Shown piece by piece: positions 53,513-63,183 of a DNA stretch of 64,000 bases. Made by a program: the position numbers and the translations under genes. The stretch covers positions 1-64,000 of the forward strand of contig CAJYTY010000022.1 in NCBI GenBank assembly GCA_913777945.1, written 5' to 3'. The notes under the pieces were generated by a model that searched no databases, was not told the origin of the DNA, and saw only the letters and a program-made list of their open reading frames with translations. Position 1 is the stretch's first letter; each line of letters begins with the position of its first letter. This DNA is from an uncultured Acinetobacter sp. GTDB taxonomy: Bacteria; Pseudomonadota; Gammaproteobacteria; Pseudomonadales; Moraxellaceae.

Positions 53513-53887
53513 ATGAACCATCCTTCTGAATTAAAGTATGCACGTACTCATGAATGGGCCAGAATCGAAGGCGATTTGGTTGTGACAGGAATTAGCGATC
53601 ACGCTCAAGATGCACTAGGTGATCTTGTATATGTTGAAGTTCCTGAAGTGGGTAGCCGTGTTACTGCTGGTGAACAGGCAGGTGTAGTTGAGTCGGTTAA
53701 AACGGCTTCTGACATTCATGCGCCGGTGTCTGGTGTTGTGGTTGAAGTCAACACCGCACTTGAAGATGATCCTGATTTTATTAATGATGAGCCCTATGCT
53801 AAAGGCTGGATTTATAAAATCAAACCAGACAACCTGTCAGATGTAGATAATCTTTTATCGAATACAGATTACGAAGCAGGTTTATAA
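53513..53887 (+). CDS. gcvH: Glycine cleavage system H protein
   Basis: 124 residues, full length. Lipoylated Lys63 in [20 protein letters not shown]-terminal [13 protein letters not shown] and C-terminal [13 protein letters not shown] are standard. It shuttles the aminomethyl group among P, T and L proteins of the glycine cleavage complex. It stands alone here; the other gcv genes are outside the window. GAGGAG ribosome site at 53500-53505. Confidence 0.95.
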   Translation: MNHPSELKYARTHEWARIEGDLVVTGISDHAQDALGDLVYVEVPEVGSRVTAGEQAGVVESVKTASDIHAPVSGVVVEVNTALEDDPDFINDEPYAKGWIYKIKPDNLSDVDNLLSNTDYEAGL

Positions 53888-53889
53888 CA

Positions 53890-53924
53890 TAAAAAAACAG
53901 GCACTTCTTCTAAAGTAGTGCCTG
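53890..53924 (-). terminator. Intrinsic terminator between gcvH and DAHP synthase
   Basis: CAGGCACT (53898-53905) and AGTGCCTG (53917-53924) form the stem; on the minus strand it is followed by seven T residues (53896-53890). It ends the DAHP synthase transcript and may also stop gcvH. Confidence 0.8.
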
Positions 53925-53940
53925 CCTTGCATTTTATTGC

Positions 53941-54996
53941 TTATGCCGATTCGAGTAACTGCTGTGCATTCAATTGCTGCGCTGCGCGCAAAAGTAGGCG
54001 TTCGGTTTTGTCCCACCCCAAGCAACCATCCGTTACTGATTGCCCATACGTCATGTCACAAGAGATTTTCTGCTGACCATCCACTAAATGACTCTCAAGC
54101 ATCACGCCACGTACATTGCTTTCTAAACGCTCTAAAATAATTTGTTCCAATACCTGTGGCTGATTCAATGGATTTTTTGAACTATTGCCATGGCTACAGT
54201 CAATCACCAACGCAGGCAATGTGCCATTGTGCTTTAATTTCATTTGATCAATTGCGTCAAGATCAAAGTTTGGTCCTTTGTTTGCACCACGTAAAATCAG
54301 GTGGGGTAAACGATTTCCATTGCTCATCAACACCGCAGGTAAACCTGATTGGCTCATCCCAAAAAATTGATGTTCATTTTTTGCCGATTGAATCGCATCT
54401 AATGCAATTTGAATTGAACCATCGGTGCCATTTTTAAAACCAATTGCAAATGGCATATGGCTCGAAATTTCTCGATGAATCTGTGATTCGCTGGTACGTG
54501 CGCCAATTGCTCCCCAAGCCAACAAATCGTCAAAATATGCTGTAGCCATTGGATTTAAAATTTCACTTGCAATTGGTAGACCTTTTTCAATGATATCAAG
54601 ATATAAAGCACGTGACTGCTCAATACCACGCTGCATATTAGCCGATCCATCGAGATCCGGATCGTACATAAAACCCTTCCAACCTACTGTGGTCCGCGGT
54701 TTTTCGATGTACGCACGCATCACCAGAAAAATCTGGTCTTTCACTTGTTGTTGTAATTCAATTAATCGTGATGCGTAGTCCAATGCAGAAACTGGATCAT
54801 GAATCGAACAGGGCCCGGTAATCACCAATAGTCTTGGATCTTGACCCGATAAAATATTTTCAATGGTTTGACGGTGCTCGGCAATTTGCTTCACAAGTGG
54901 CGATGAGAGCGGATATTGTGCTTTTATTTGTTGTGGTAAACGAAGTTCGATTTCTTTTGAAGTGGTTTTTTCAATCAGATTATTTAGCGCGTTCAT
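53941..54996 (-). CDS. 3-deoxy-7-phosphoheptulonate (DAHP) synthase, class I
   Basis: 351 residues. It joins phosphoenolpyruvate and erythrose-4-phosphate in the first step of the shikimate pathway. Signatures: RLLVITGPCSIHDPVSALDY, FLVMRAYIEKPRTTVGWKGF, GARTSESQIHREISS, and VIDCSHGNSSKNPLNQP. It belongs to the AroF/G/H group, but the feedback type cannot be told by eye. The 5' region holds an attenuator and aromatic-rich leader peptides, so expression responds to aromatic amino-acid supply. ATG 54996 has AAGGAAG 5 bases upstream. Confidence 0.94.
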   Translation of the reverse strand: MNALNNLIEKTTSKEIELRLPQQIKAQYPLSSPLVKQIAEHRQTIENILSGQDPRLLVITGPCSIHDPVSALDYASRLIELQQQVKDQIFLVMRAYIEKPRTTVGWKGFMYDPDLDGSANMQRGIEQSRALYLDIIEKGLPIASEILNPMATAYFDDLLAWGAIGARTSESQIHREISSHMPFAIGFKNGTDGSIQIALDAIQSAKNEHQFFGMSQSGLPAVLMSNGNRLPHLILRGANKGPNFDLDAIDQMKLKHNGTLPALVIDCSHGNSSKNPLNQPQVLEQIILERLESNVRGVMLESHLVDGQQKISCDMTYGQSVTDGCLGWDKTERLLLRAAQQLNAQQLLESA

Positions 54997-55009
54997 TGTA
55001 ACTTCCTTT

Positions 55010-55028
55010 GGACTGAGTCGTTCAGTCC
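55010..55028 (-). promoter_or_regulatory. Hairpin just upstream of the DAHP synthase ribosome site
   Basis: GGACTGA (55010-55016) and TCAGTCC (55022-55028) form a 7-base stem with a 5-base loop, placed between the second leader stop (55035) and the AAGGAAG ribosome site. It may modulate access to the ribosome site or translational coupling. Confidence 0.5.
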
Positions 55029-55034
55029 GATCTT

Positions 55035-55127
55035 TTATTTGAGCGATGTGGGACTATTGGATTGAGATTGCTGGCTAAAGTAAAACCAATAAACGTTGCT
55101 AAAATAAGTCGAGTTGAAATTAAACAT
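55035..55127 (-). CDS. Second leader peptide, aromatic-rich (30 aa)
   Basis: A 30-residue frame starting MFNFNSTYFSNVYWFYF with nine Phe/Tyr/Trp among the first 17 residues. GGAGAA lies 8 bases before the ATG, a good ribosome site. It sits between the attenuator terminator and the DAHP synthase gene. Its composition points to a sensor of charged aromatic tRNAs acting after transcription has passed the terminator, perhaps on translation of the next gene. Stop TAA at 55037-55035. Confidence 0.7.
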   Translation of the reverse strand: MFNFNSTYFSNVYWFYFSQQSQSNSPTSLK

Positions 55128-55163
55128 GATGAATTCTCCAAAAAAGTTAAATAAAACAGCCAT

Positions 55164-55193
55164 AAAAAAACCTGATCGGGGTTGCCGATCAGG
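55164..55193 (-). terminator. Attenuator terminator upstream of DAHP synthase
   Basis: On the minus strand CCTGATCGG (55193-55185) and CCGATCAGG (55179-55171) form a 9-base stem with loop CAACC, followed by seven T (55170-55164). Its loop reads GGCAACC with the flanking bases and is complementary to GGTTGCC at 55213-55207, which could form an antiterminator. Confidence 0.88.
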
Positions 55194-55205
55194 TATTAAC
55201 TTGAA

Positions 55206-55242
55206 GGGCAACCTTTTTGTTGCCCGAATGCAAACAGGCAAC
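55206..55242 (-). promoter_or_regulatory. Alternative pairing segments of the attenuator
   Basis: On the minus-strand RNA: segment 1 GTTGCCTG (55242-55235), which overlaps the first leader stop; segment 2 GGGCAAC (55225-55219); segment 3 GTTGCCC (55212-55206). Segments 1-2 and 2-3 can pair, and segment 3 can also pair with the terminator loop. This is the competing-hairpin layout of a ribosome-mediated attenuator. Confidence 0.75.
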
Positions 55243-55298
55243 TATCTATATTGCCAAAAATAAAAATAAGCAGTGTGATGTACAGGTTGTTTTAACAT
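55242..55298 (-). CDS. First leader peptide of the DAHP synthase attenuator (18 aa)
   Basis: MLKQPVHHTAYFYFWQYR followed by TAG (55244-55242). Six of its last eight residues are aromatic (Tyr-Phe-Tyr-Phe-Trp-x-Tyr), just before the first pairing segment. A ribosome slowed here by low aromatic tRNA charging would leave segment 1 free. Start ATG at 55298; the ribosome site is weak (GAAACAG). Position, size and composition match known trp/phe leader peptides. Confidence 0.85.
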   Translation of the reverse strand: MLKQPVHHTAYFYFWQYR

Positions 55299-55333
55299 GT
55301 CTGTTTCAATCAGGTAAAACGTATCTTGCCTCT

Positions 55334-55362
55334 AACATACGCGGACTCAAAACATTTGACAA
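55334..55362 (-). promoter_or_regulatory. Promoter of the DAHP synthase leader
   Basis: On the minus strand TTGTCA (55362-55357), a 17-base spacer, then TATGTT (55339-55334). It lies ~36 bases upstream of the first leader ATG, as needed for a short leader transcript. Confidence 0.65.
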
Positions 55363-55568
55363 GTGTTTTAGTAAAAAATAATTAATTGACGAGCATGTTC
55401 TTAATTGATTAATATCTAGCCACACCCTTCTTTATCTCGAGTCTCTGCCGATGAATTAAGTTCTTTTTTGTTTAACGTCATTTTTATTTGATGTACAAAA
55501 TAGAACGCTATATCTATTCATGGTTCACTTGGCTCTACTTTTGTACATCCTGTTTTTTTGGAGGTCTT

Positions 55569-57152
55569 ATGACCCAACAGGCATGTATTATTCATCAACT
55601 TCATTTTGAACTTGGTTCTACAGTTCTCTTTGATCAACTTGATTTCCAATTGAATAGACACAAGCTAACAGGCTTAATTGGACGTAATGGGCAGGGAAAA
55701 AGTCAACTTTTACAATGTCTTTTAACTCAAAAAAATATTACCGGACAAGTCGCTTGGAACTGTGCTTATGCTTTTTTACCTCAACAACATCAACTCACTA
55801 ATCAAACGATCGCGCAAGTATTACAGATTGAAGATACCCTCAAAGCCTTAAAACGTATCGAGTGCGGGCAAGCAACATTTGAAGATTATGATCTGGCTGA
55901 AGGTAACTGGAATTTGCCTCAATACTGGCAAGAGCAATTGAGTAAAGCGGGTTTAACCACAGCATTTGACTTTCCGGTCACAGCTTTGAGTGAAGGACAA
56001 AAAACTAAACTGGCCTTATGTCGACTTTTTAATTTAAAAGATCACTATTTGCTATTGGATGAACCGAGTAATCATCTCGATGCATCTGGTCGCGATTGGT
56101 TAATTTCCAGCTTACTGGCGCATCCTATGGGAGCACTTGTAGCGAGTCATGATCGACAACTACTCAATCAAATGCAACATATATTGGCATTGGATAATTT
56201 TGGCCTGCATGCACATAGTGGAAATTATGCCCATTACAAGCAAATTACAGATACACTAGAAGCTGCACTTGAGCTTTCGATTGATCAACACAAACGAGAG
56301 CTTAAGCAGCAAACGATCAAGCAGCATAAAACATTAATGAAGCAACAAAAAAAGCAAAGCACTGCAAAGAAAAAACGTAATAGCGGCTCCCAAGCAAAAG
56401 TAATTTTAGATTTTAAACAAAATAAGGCCGATCAACAGTTAGGACAGATCACTCGACAGCAGCATCGTCAGCTTGAATTTCAGAAAGAAGCGCTACGAGA
56501 CAAAACTTCTCGACTTGAAGTCGTCAAAGCGCAGCAATTCGAATTTTCATCTACCCAACCCCAATCAGGAGAATTGGTACGTCTTAATGGTGTGTTACAT
56601 CCATACCACTGCAATCTAACCTTTCATTTTGCATTACTAGCACATGAAAAATTGCATCTATGTGGTGAGAACGGTGCTGGCAAATCGACCTTATTACATT
56701 TGATTGCTCGTCTTCATACTTCTGATGACTCACTTTTTTTTAAACGGGCGCGCTGTTTGTACCTTGACCAAAGATTTAGTTTCCTCGATTCAAGATATTC
56801 TGCCGTAGAAAATTTACGTTTACTGAATTCTGAATATGATGAAGTATTCTGGCGAAACAAGTTAGGTCAGTTGCGTCTGCGGGGAGATAGTACACTCAGA
56901 CCTATTGCCCAATTAAGTGGCGGAGAGCAACTCAAAGTGGCACTGACGGCTCTTGCCTATCCTGCTGAGTCAATTGATCTTTTACTATTGGATGAACCCG
57001 AAAATTATCTCGATATTGTATCAAGGGAGCTACTTGCATGTGCAATACGCGATTTTAAAGGTGCTGTTATTTTAGTCTCACATGATGTGGATTTCGTTCG
57101 TCAATGTGGTATTCACCAAGAAATTCATATGTCAGAAGTTATAAAGGCTTAA
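55569..57152 (+). CDS. ABC-F family ATPase
   Basis: 527 residues from the ATG at 55569, which has GGAGG 5 bases upstream; a longer frame from 55488 would add an unlikely hydrophobic extension. Two ATP-binding domains with no membrane segments: Walker A IGRNGQGKSQLL and signature LSEGQKTKLAL with LLLDEPSNHLDA; then GENGAGKSTLLHL, LSGGEQLKVAL and LLLLDEPENYLD. A charged helical linker (about 255-345) joins them. ABC-F proteins act on ribosomes; some protect from antibiotics. The specific member cannot be told from sequence. Confidence 0.88.
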   Translation: MTQQACIIHQLHFELGSTVLFDQLDFQLNRHKLTGLIGRNGQGKSQLLQCLLTQKNITGQVAWNCAYAFLPQQHQLTNQTIAQVLQIEDTLKALKRIECGQATFEDYDLAEGNWNLPQYWQEQLSKAGLTTAFDFPVTALSEGQKTKLALCRLFNLKDHYLLLDEPSNHLDASGRDWLISSLLAHPMGALVASHDRQLLNQMQHILALDNFGLHAHSGNYAHYKQITDTLEAALELSIDQHKRELKQQTIKQHKTLMKQQKKQSTAKKKRNSGSQAKVILDFKQNKADQQLGQITRQQHRQLEFQKEALRDKTSRLEVVKAQQFEFSSTQPQSGELVRLNGVLHPYHCNLTFHFALLAHEKLHLCGENGAGKSTLLHLIARLHTSDDSLFFKRARCLYLDQRFSFLDSRYSAVENLRLLNSEYDEVFWRNKLGQLRLRGDSTLRPIAQLSGGEQLKVALTALAYPAESIDLLLLDEPENYLDIVSRELLACAIRDFKGAVILVSHDVDFVRQCGIHQEIHMSEVIKA

Positions 57153-57174
57153 GTACATTGTGTACCTAAGCCTT
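57144..57174 (+). terminator. Hairpin at the end of the ABC-F gene
   Basis: AAGGCTTA (57144-57151) pairs with TAAGCCTT (57167-57174), extended inside by GTACA/TGTAC with one mismatch. It overlaps the stop codon. There is no T-run, so termination is uncertain. Confidence 0.45.
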
Positions 57175-57200
57175 GAATTGGATTCAACAGACGAGAAGTC

Positions 57201-58599
<1,399 letters not shown>

Positions 58600-58625
58600 A
58601 AACAATCACTTTGCACTGATTTATA

Positions 58626-58645
58626 TACTATACCCAAGTATAGTA
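58626..58645. promoter_or_regulatory. FrmR operator
   Basis: TACTATAC (58626-58633), CCAA, GTATAGTA (58638-58645). The inverted TATAC/GTATA arms around a short C-rich spacer match the form of the E. coli frmR operator as I recall it. It lies 26 bases before the frmR start. Confidence 0.75.
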
Positions 58646-58792
58646 ATAAGTAAAACATAAAACTTGTAAGAAATTTATTTATGAAGAACGGAAATTTTTG
58701 ATCCTTGAAGTCTGACTTGATATGCTTAAGATGAAAATAGCGTTGAATTGACAATAAAAATACAAATTGATGTTCTAATTCTGGAAAATATC

Positions 58793-60346
58793 ATGTGGTG
58801 GATTCATCAAACTCAAAACTTTTTAAGATATTTTTTGATTTTAAGTTTTAGCTTGATCTCGATGGGATTACAAGCTTCACAAAGCGAGAAAAATTTGATT
58901 GAACAAAGTACGTGGCTTAACGATCCATCTGCCCAGCAAAAGATTCAGCAAGGCCTCACGGCCTATGTTGCACTCGATGATGCCTTTATTAGTATTGCTT
59001 CACGGATTTATCTGATTCGAAAAGCCAAACATACGATCGATTTGCAGTATTACATTTGGCACAATGATTTTGTGGGTCAGTTAATGCTTCACGAATTACT
59101 CAAGGCAGCAGATCGTGGCGTAAAAGTTCGGCTTTTGATTGATGATCAAAATGGTACACAGCTTGATTCAACAATTCAGGCGCTGGCACAACATCCAAAC
59201 ATTGAGTTTAAATTTTTTAATCCCTATCGATTTCGACATTTTAGAGCTTTAGATTTTGTCTTGCGACCATATGAAATTAATCACCGGATGCACAACAAAC
59301 TTATTGTTGCTGATGATCTGATTGCTGTAACAGGTGGACGCAATATCAGTAGTGAATATTTTGAAGCCAGCTACAAGTTTCAGTTTACAGATTTAGATAT
59401 TCTGTTTTACGGCACGGCAGCAGCACAAGCAAAGCAGACTTTTGAAAATTTTTGGACGTCTTCGCGCTCCGTCAATGCAACACATATATTAAAAACGTCT
59501 ACACCTCAAGATTTAATCAATTTACGTCAAACCTACCAAGAAAATGAACGTATTGATACACCCACTGAAGATAAAATCAATGACGCGCAAGCAGAGCTAA
59601 ATCAGCTCTTAAAACAGGGTTATACTGTAAATTGGGCTAAAGCACATTTTGTAGCCGACTCACCCAAGAAAATCTCACGGACGGCCAAAGGTCAAGAGCT
59701 AATTTATAATCAGATTTTTGCACTCATGGGCCATCCAAAACAGCATCTGGAGCTGGTATCGGCTTACTTTGTCCCTACTCAAGCCGGTGCAGACTATTTG
59801 GGTCAATTGAGTCAGAAGCGGGTCGATATACGCGTGCTGACCAATTCGTTTGCCGCCAACGACGTGGCGATTGTGCATGCATTTTATAGTCAGTATCGGC
59901 GGGGGTTGCTTCAAAACGGCATCAAACTTTATGAGTTTAAACCGATTATTGAGCGTACACGCCCAACATGGTACGAAAAAATGACCGGCCGCGTCATTCC
60001 GGCAAAAGGCAAAAAAAGCTCAAGCTTGCATGCCAAATTTTTTGATGTAGATGGGAAAGTCTTTATTGGATCATTTAATTTTGATCCTCGATCTGCCTAT
60101 ATCAATACAGAGGTCGGACTGGTGGTTGAGTCGGAAGCACTGCAAGCCCAAATTCAACAGGTTTTAGATGAATATCTACCCGTGATTGCCTATGAGCTTA
60201 AATTAGATGCTTCAGGTGAATTGATCTGGCTCGATCACCAAGCCAATGGTCAGACTATCGTTTATCGTCATGACCCGCAAACCACTCGCTTTCAGCGCTG
60301 GATAATGAAATGGGTGGCTTATTTACCAATTGAGTGGATGATGTAA
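58793..60346 (+). CDS. Phospholipase D family protein (cardiolipin synthase-like)
   Basis: 517 residues from the ATG at 58793 (GGAA 8 bases upstream; TTG at 58748 rejected). The N-terminus is a signal or anchor segment (FLRYFLILSFSLISMGLQAS). Two HKD motifs: HNKLIVADDLIAVTGGRN and HAKFFDVDGKVFIGSFNF, each with His, Lys and Asp. Domain order and length fit ClsC-type enzymes, which join phospholipids into cardiolipin; a plain phospholipase D is the alternative. It ends 3 bases from the convergent glycosylase gene. Confidence 0.85.
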   Translation: MWWIHQTQNFLRYFLILSFSLISMGLQASQSEKNLIEQSTWLNDPSAQQKIQQGLTAYVALDDAFISIASRIYLIRKAKHTIDLQYYIWHNDFVGQLMLHELLKAADRGVKVRLLIDDQNGTQLDSTIQALAQHPNIEFKFFNPYRFRHFRALDFVLRPYEINHRMHNKLIVADDLIAVTGGRNISSEYFEASYKFQFTDLDILFYGTAAAQAKQTFENFWTSSRSVNATHILKTSTPQDLINLRQTYQENERIDTPTEDKINDAQAELNQLLKQGYTVNWAKAHFVADSPKKISRTAKGQELIYNQIFALMGHPKQHLELVSAYFVPTQAGADYLGQLSQKRVDIRVLTNSFAANDVAIVHAFYSQYRRGLLQNGIKLYEFKPIIERTRPTWYEKMTGRVIPAKGKKSSSLHAKFFDVDGKVFIGSFNFDPRSAYINTEVGLVVESEALQAQIQQVLDEYLPVIAYELKLDASGELIWLDHQANGQTIVYRHDPQTTRFQRWIMKWVAYLPIEWMM

Positions 60347-60348
60347 CT

Positions 60349-60948
60349 CTAGAGCAAGCCTGTAGCTTCAAATAGTGCTGCATAAGCGTGTGCTTTTTTT
60401 TCTAATGTCAGTGGGTATGCTCTAGAAGATGATGGCATTCGATATAAATTGAATTTACGCTGTAAAAATATCGTTTCGCTGGGCGTTCCAATGACAGGTT
60501 TTGTGGTAGATGGCTCAAAAGACTGCATCAAGGTGTCGGTGGCCTTGTCTCCAGTGGTCACGATGGTGCTGCACACTGGAATCTGACACAGTAACTGCTC
60601 AAGATCAGTGGGTGTCACAATGTCTAAAAACTTATCCGAAGCATTGCCTTTCAATCGTTTTACTTGATAGGCCGTATCAAAAATGGCAATTCCTTTTTCT
60701 GTCAAAAAATGCCGGATTTTATCTTCATGAAAATTTTTATGTTCAAGATTTAAAAAGTAATCTTTATTATTAAAAAAGATGAGACCAAAAATACGCCACA
60801 TGTCGTTTTGATAATTAGGATAATAAAAGTCCATTTTCCAACGTTCTTTTGGAGGTGGGAAACTACCCAACATCAATAACTTTGCGTTGACGGGTAAAAA
60901 TGGCGCGAGCGGATGTGTTTCAATCTGTGAAATTTCGTCTATGCTCAT
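60349..60948 (-). CDS. Uracil-DNA glycosylase-fold protein (DNA-deoxyinosine glycosylase type)
   Basis: 199 residues. The motif LLMLGSFPPPKERWKMDFYY near the N-terminus and RMPSSSRAYPLTLE near the C-terminus are the two active-site loops of this branch of the UDG superfamily. AIFDTAYQVKRLKGNASDKF is the middle block. It probably removes deaminated bases from DNA. It converges with the phospholipase-like gene. Confidence 0.8.
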   Translation of the reverse strand: MSIDEISQIETHPLAPFLPVNAKLLMLGSFPPPKERWKMDFYYPNYQNDMWRIFGLIFFNNKDYFLNLEHKNFHEDKIRHFLTEKGIAIFDTAYQVKRLKGNASDKFLDIVTPTDLEQLLCQIPVCSTIVTTGDKATDTLMQSFEPSTTKPVIGTPSETIFLQRKFNLYRMPSSSRAYPLTLEKKAHAYAALFEATGLL

Positions 60949-61219
60949 AAAGCTTAAGATATTAGTAAGTTATTGGATATTTTAACTGATCATCGGCTTA
61001 TTTTTCTCAAGTTCAAATCGTAATTTTTAGTCTTAATTAACCAGTGATATCAGCGTGAATAGGTGAATATTTCTATACAGCAACTTAAACGAATTAGATT
61101 TTCTTAACACACTTCATGTATTCAGTTAAAATTTTATATAAATTAATCTTAATTCAAGAAAAATAAGATAAAGTTAAATAGCATCAATACGTTAATACAA
61201 GAAAGTGAGTAACTTTAAA

Positions 61220-61663
61220 ATGACAATTCGATTCGTTGAAGCCACTGATTTTGAGGCTTGGTTGACTCTTTGGAAAGGTTATCAAGAATTTTATCAATCA
61301 TCGATTGATGATCAAGTGACACGCAGTACTTTCTCACGTTTTCTTTCTGAACAAGAACCGGTGTACTGTTTAGTGATTGAAGACAAATCACAAAAGATCA
61401 TTGGATTTGTACATTATATTTTTCATCGTAGTACATGGTCAGAAGGCAATTACTGTTACTTACAAGATCTATTTGTCGATCCTGCACAACGAGCTTCAGG
61501 TATTGGTCGTAAACTCATCGAAGAAGTGTATAAGATTGCAGAAGAAAAGAAATGCTCACGCGTTTACTGGCTCACGCAAGAAACCAATTATCAAGCTCGA
61601 ATGCTCTATGATCGAATCGCAGACAATTCTGGCTTTATTCAATACAGAAAATTATTTCATTAA
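61220..61663 (+). CDS. GNAT-family N-acetyltransferase
   Basis: 147 residues from the ATG at 61220; a GTG at 61205 would add five residues. GNAT fold with the acetyl-CoA loop CYLQDLFVDPAQRASGIGRK followed by LIEEVYKIAEEKKCSRVYWL. It resembles spermidine/diamine acetyltransferase-like members. Substrate unknown. About 270 AT-rich bases precede it with no gene. Confidence 0.85.
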   Translation: MTIRFVEATDFEAWLTLWKGYQEFYQSSIDDQVTRSTFSRFLSEQEPVYCLVIEDKSQKIIGFVHYIFHRSTWSEGNYCYLQDLFVDPAQRASGIGRKLIEEVYKIAEEKKCSRVYWLTQETNYQARMLYDRIADNSGFIQYRKLFH

Positions 61664-61677
61664 ACTCATCAACTACC

Positions 61678-61713
61678 GATCGCGTTGCATTCAATGAGCA
61701 GCGCGATCTTTTT
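61678..61713 (+). terminator. Intrinsic terminator after GNAT gene
   Basis: GATCGCG (61678-61684) with TGC, and GCA with CGCGATC (61702-61708), form a stem with one bulge, followed by five T. It ends the GNAT transcript ahead of the convergent SDR gene. Confidence 0.85.
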
Positions 61714-61723
61714 GTATTTGCAT

Positions 61724-62470
61724 TTATCCACTCAGTTTATTTACCACTCTAAGCGGTAATACTTTCATAGCCAATGCAATTGGTCGCCATGGCCACTCCG
61801 GTACGTAGGCTTTAACCGGTTCTTTTTCGATGGCCTTTACTAAAAGGCGTGAGCCAGTTGCTTCATCAACCTCAAATGGTAAATGTTTTGCGCCTTCATT
61901 CAGCTCTGTTCGAATATATCCCGGGAATATGGTCGAAACCTTAATAGGCGTATCAATTAACTCGGCTCGAATACCTTCTGCTAAATGTGCAATACCTGCC
62001 TTACTGGCAGCATAAGCAGAAAGATGCTTCGGGAGCCCTCGAATGGCACTGACCGATGAAATCACCACCAAGTGTCCTGCATTTTGCTGTCTAAAAATTT
62101 CAACTGCAGCCTCGCATTGTGCCAAAGCTGAAATGAAATTAGTTTCCGCTGTGGCACGATTGACTTCAAAATGTCCTTTTCCTATACGACGTCCTTCTCC
62201 TACACCTGCATTTACAATAATTCGCTCCAAATGACCAAAGTCATGCTGGAAAGCTTTAAAGACTTCAAATACCTGCTGGTAGTCAGTTACATCGAGTGAT
62301 CGGGTTTTTACGATAATGCCGTATTGTGCCTCTAACTCTGCTTTTAATACATCGAGTCGCTCAAGCCGCCGTGCGCAAATCGCAAGGTTATACCCTTTTT
62401 TTGCAAACTCTCGCGCCATGCCTGCGCCTAAGCCTGAACTCGCACCTGTAATCAGTATTGTTTTTGCCAT
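61724..62470 (-). CDS. Short-chain dehydrogenase/reductase
   Basis: 248 residues. NAD(P) loop ILITGASSGLGAGMAREF, catalytic Ser in VVISSVSAIRG and YxxxK in AYAASKAGIAH. A classical SDR; the substrate is not readable. It is 14 bases downstream of the histidine phosphatase gene, and both follow a phosphotransferase gene on the same strand, so the three form one operon. Confidence 0.9.
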   Translation of the reverse strand: MAKTILITGASSGLGAGMAREFAKKGYNLAICARRLERLDVLKAELEAQYGIIVKTRSLDVTDYQQVFEVFKAFQHDFGHLERIIVNAGVGEGRRIGKGHFEVNRATAETNFISALAQCEAAVEIFRQQNAGHLVVISSVSAIRGLPKHLSAYAASKAGIAHLAEGIRAELIDTPIKVSTIFPGYIRTELNEGAKHLPFEVDEATGSRLLVKAIEKEPVKAYVPEWPWRPIALAMKVLPLRVVNKLSG

Positions 62471-62484
62471 TTAAAAAGTATCCT

Positions 62485-63183
62485 TTATATCCATGTGAGT
62501 AAGTCACGATTTTTTGCTTTTATAAAATGATGCTCATTGAGACTTAAAAGTTGTGGCTCATTCCCTACTAGTCTTAAGGTTGTTATGCTGGCATTGGTAA
62601 TGGCCCAATTCAGTGCAAAAGTCCGGTTGGGATTGAGTTCGAGAATTTTTCCAGCAGCAACTGATACCACACCCCCAGAGGTAAATACGACAGCATATCT
62701 GGGCTTTAAAACTGAAAGCTCATTACATAGTTGCGCTAAAGTTGTTTCAACTCGAGATTTGAAATCTGGCCACGATTCTTCGTACTCGTGATGAAACGCG
62801 CCATCTGTCCATCTGGAAACTGCATTTTCAAAAATTTGCCCTAGATAGTCTCTCGGATTAGATGCTTTGGCGACCTCTTGTTTAAGTAATTCAGGTTGTT
62901 TAAAGCGTGGGTCGTAATTTGCAAATACCTGTTGATGATTAAACTCATTCCAGCCCGAATGGGTATGAATATTCGCTTCGGGAAAACACTGCTTGAGCGC
63001 ACCTTGCGCCGTTTGCATATGACGTTTCATTGTACCTGCCACGACATAAGGCGCTTCACTTAAAATTTGTTTGAAATACTGACCCAGTAATTCTGCTTGA
63101 GACTGCCCTGTAGGAGATAAGTCATCATAATTTGCTTTACCAAAGGAAGCCTGACCATGACGAACCAGATAAATTGTGGTCAT
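62485..63183 (-). CDS. Histidine phosphatase family protein
   Basis: 232 residues. The phosphohistidine motif TTIYLVRHGQASFGKANYDD is at the N-terminus, with later active-site residues in GWNEFNHQQ and VVFTSGGVVSVAAG. Phosphoglycerate-mutase-like fold. Overlaps the phosphotransferase stop by 4 bases (ATGA). Role in this operon unknown. Confidence 0.88.
   Translation of the reverse strand: MTTIYLVRHGQASFGKANYDDLSPTGQSQAELLGQYFKQILSEAPYVVAGTMKRHMQTAQGALKQCFPEANIHTHSGWNEFNHQQVFANYDPRFKQPELLKQEVAKASNPRDYLGQIFENAVSRWTDGAFHHEYEESWPDFKSRVETTLAQLCNELSVLKPRYAVVFTSGGVVSVAAGKILELNPNRTFALNWAITNASITTLRLVGNEPQLLSLNEHHFIKAKNRDLLTWI

Noticed and set aside
53937..54140. Plus-strand 67-codon frame inside the DAHP synthase gene
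   Set aside because: Antisense shadow of a strongly supported gene.
55488..55568. 27-codon N-terminal extension of the ABC-F protein
   Set aside because: No ribosome site; hydrophobic and Cys-rich, unlike ABC-F starts; the ATG at 55569 has GGAGG at good spacing.
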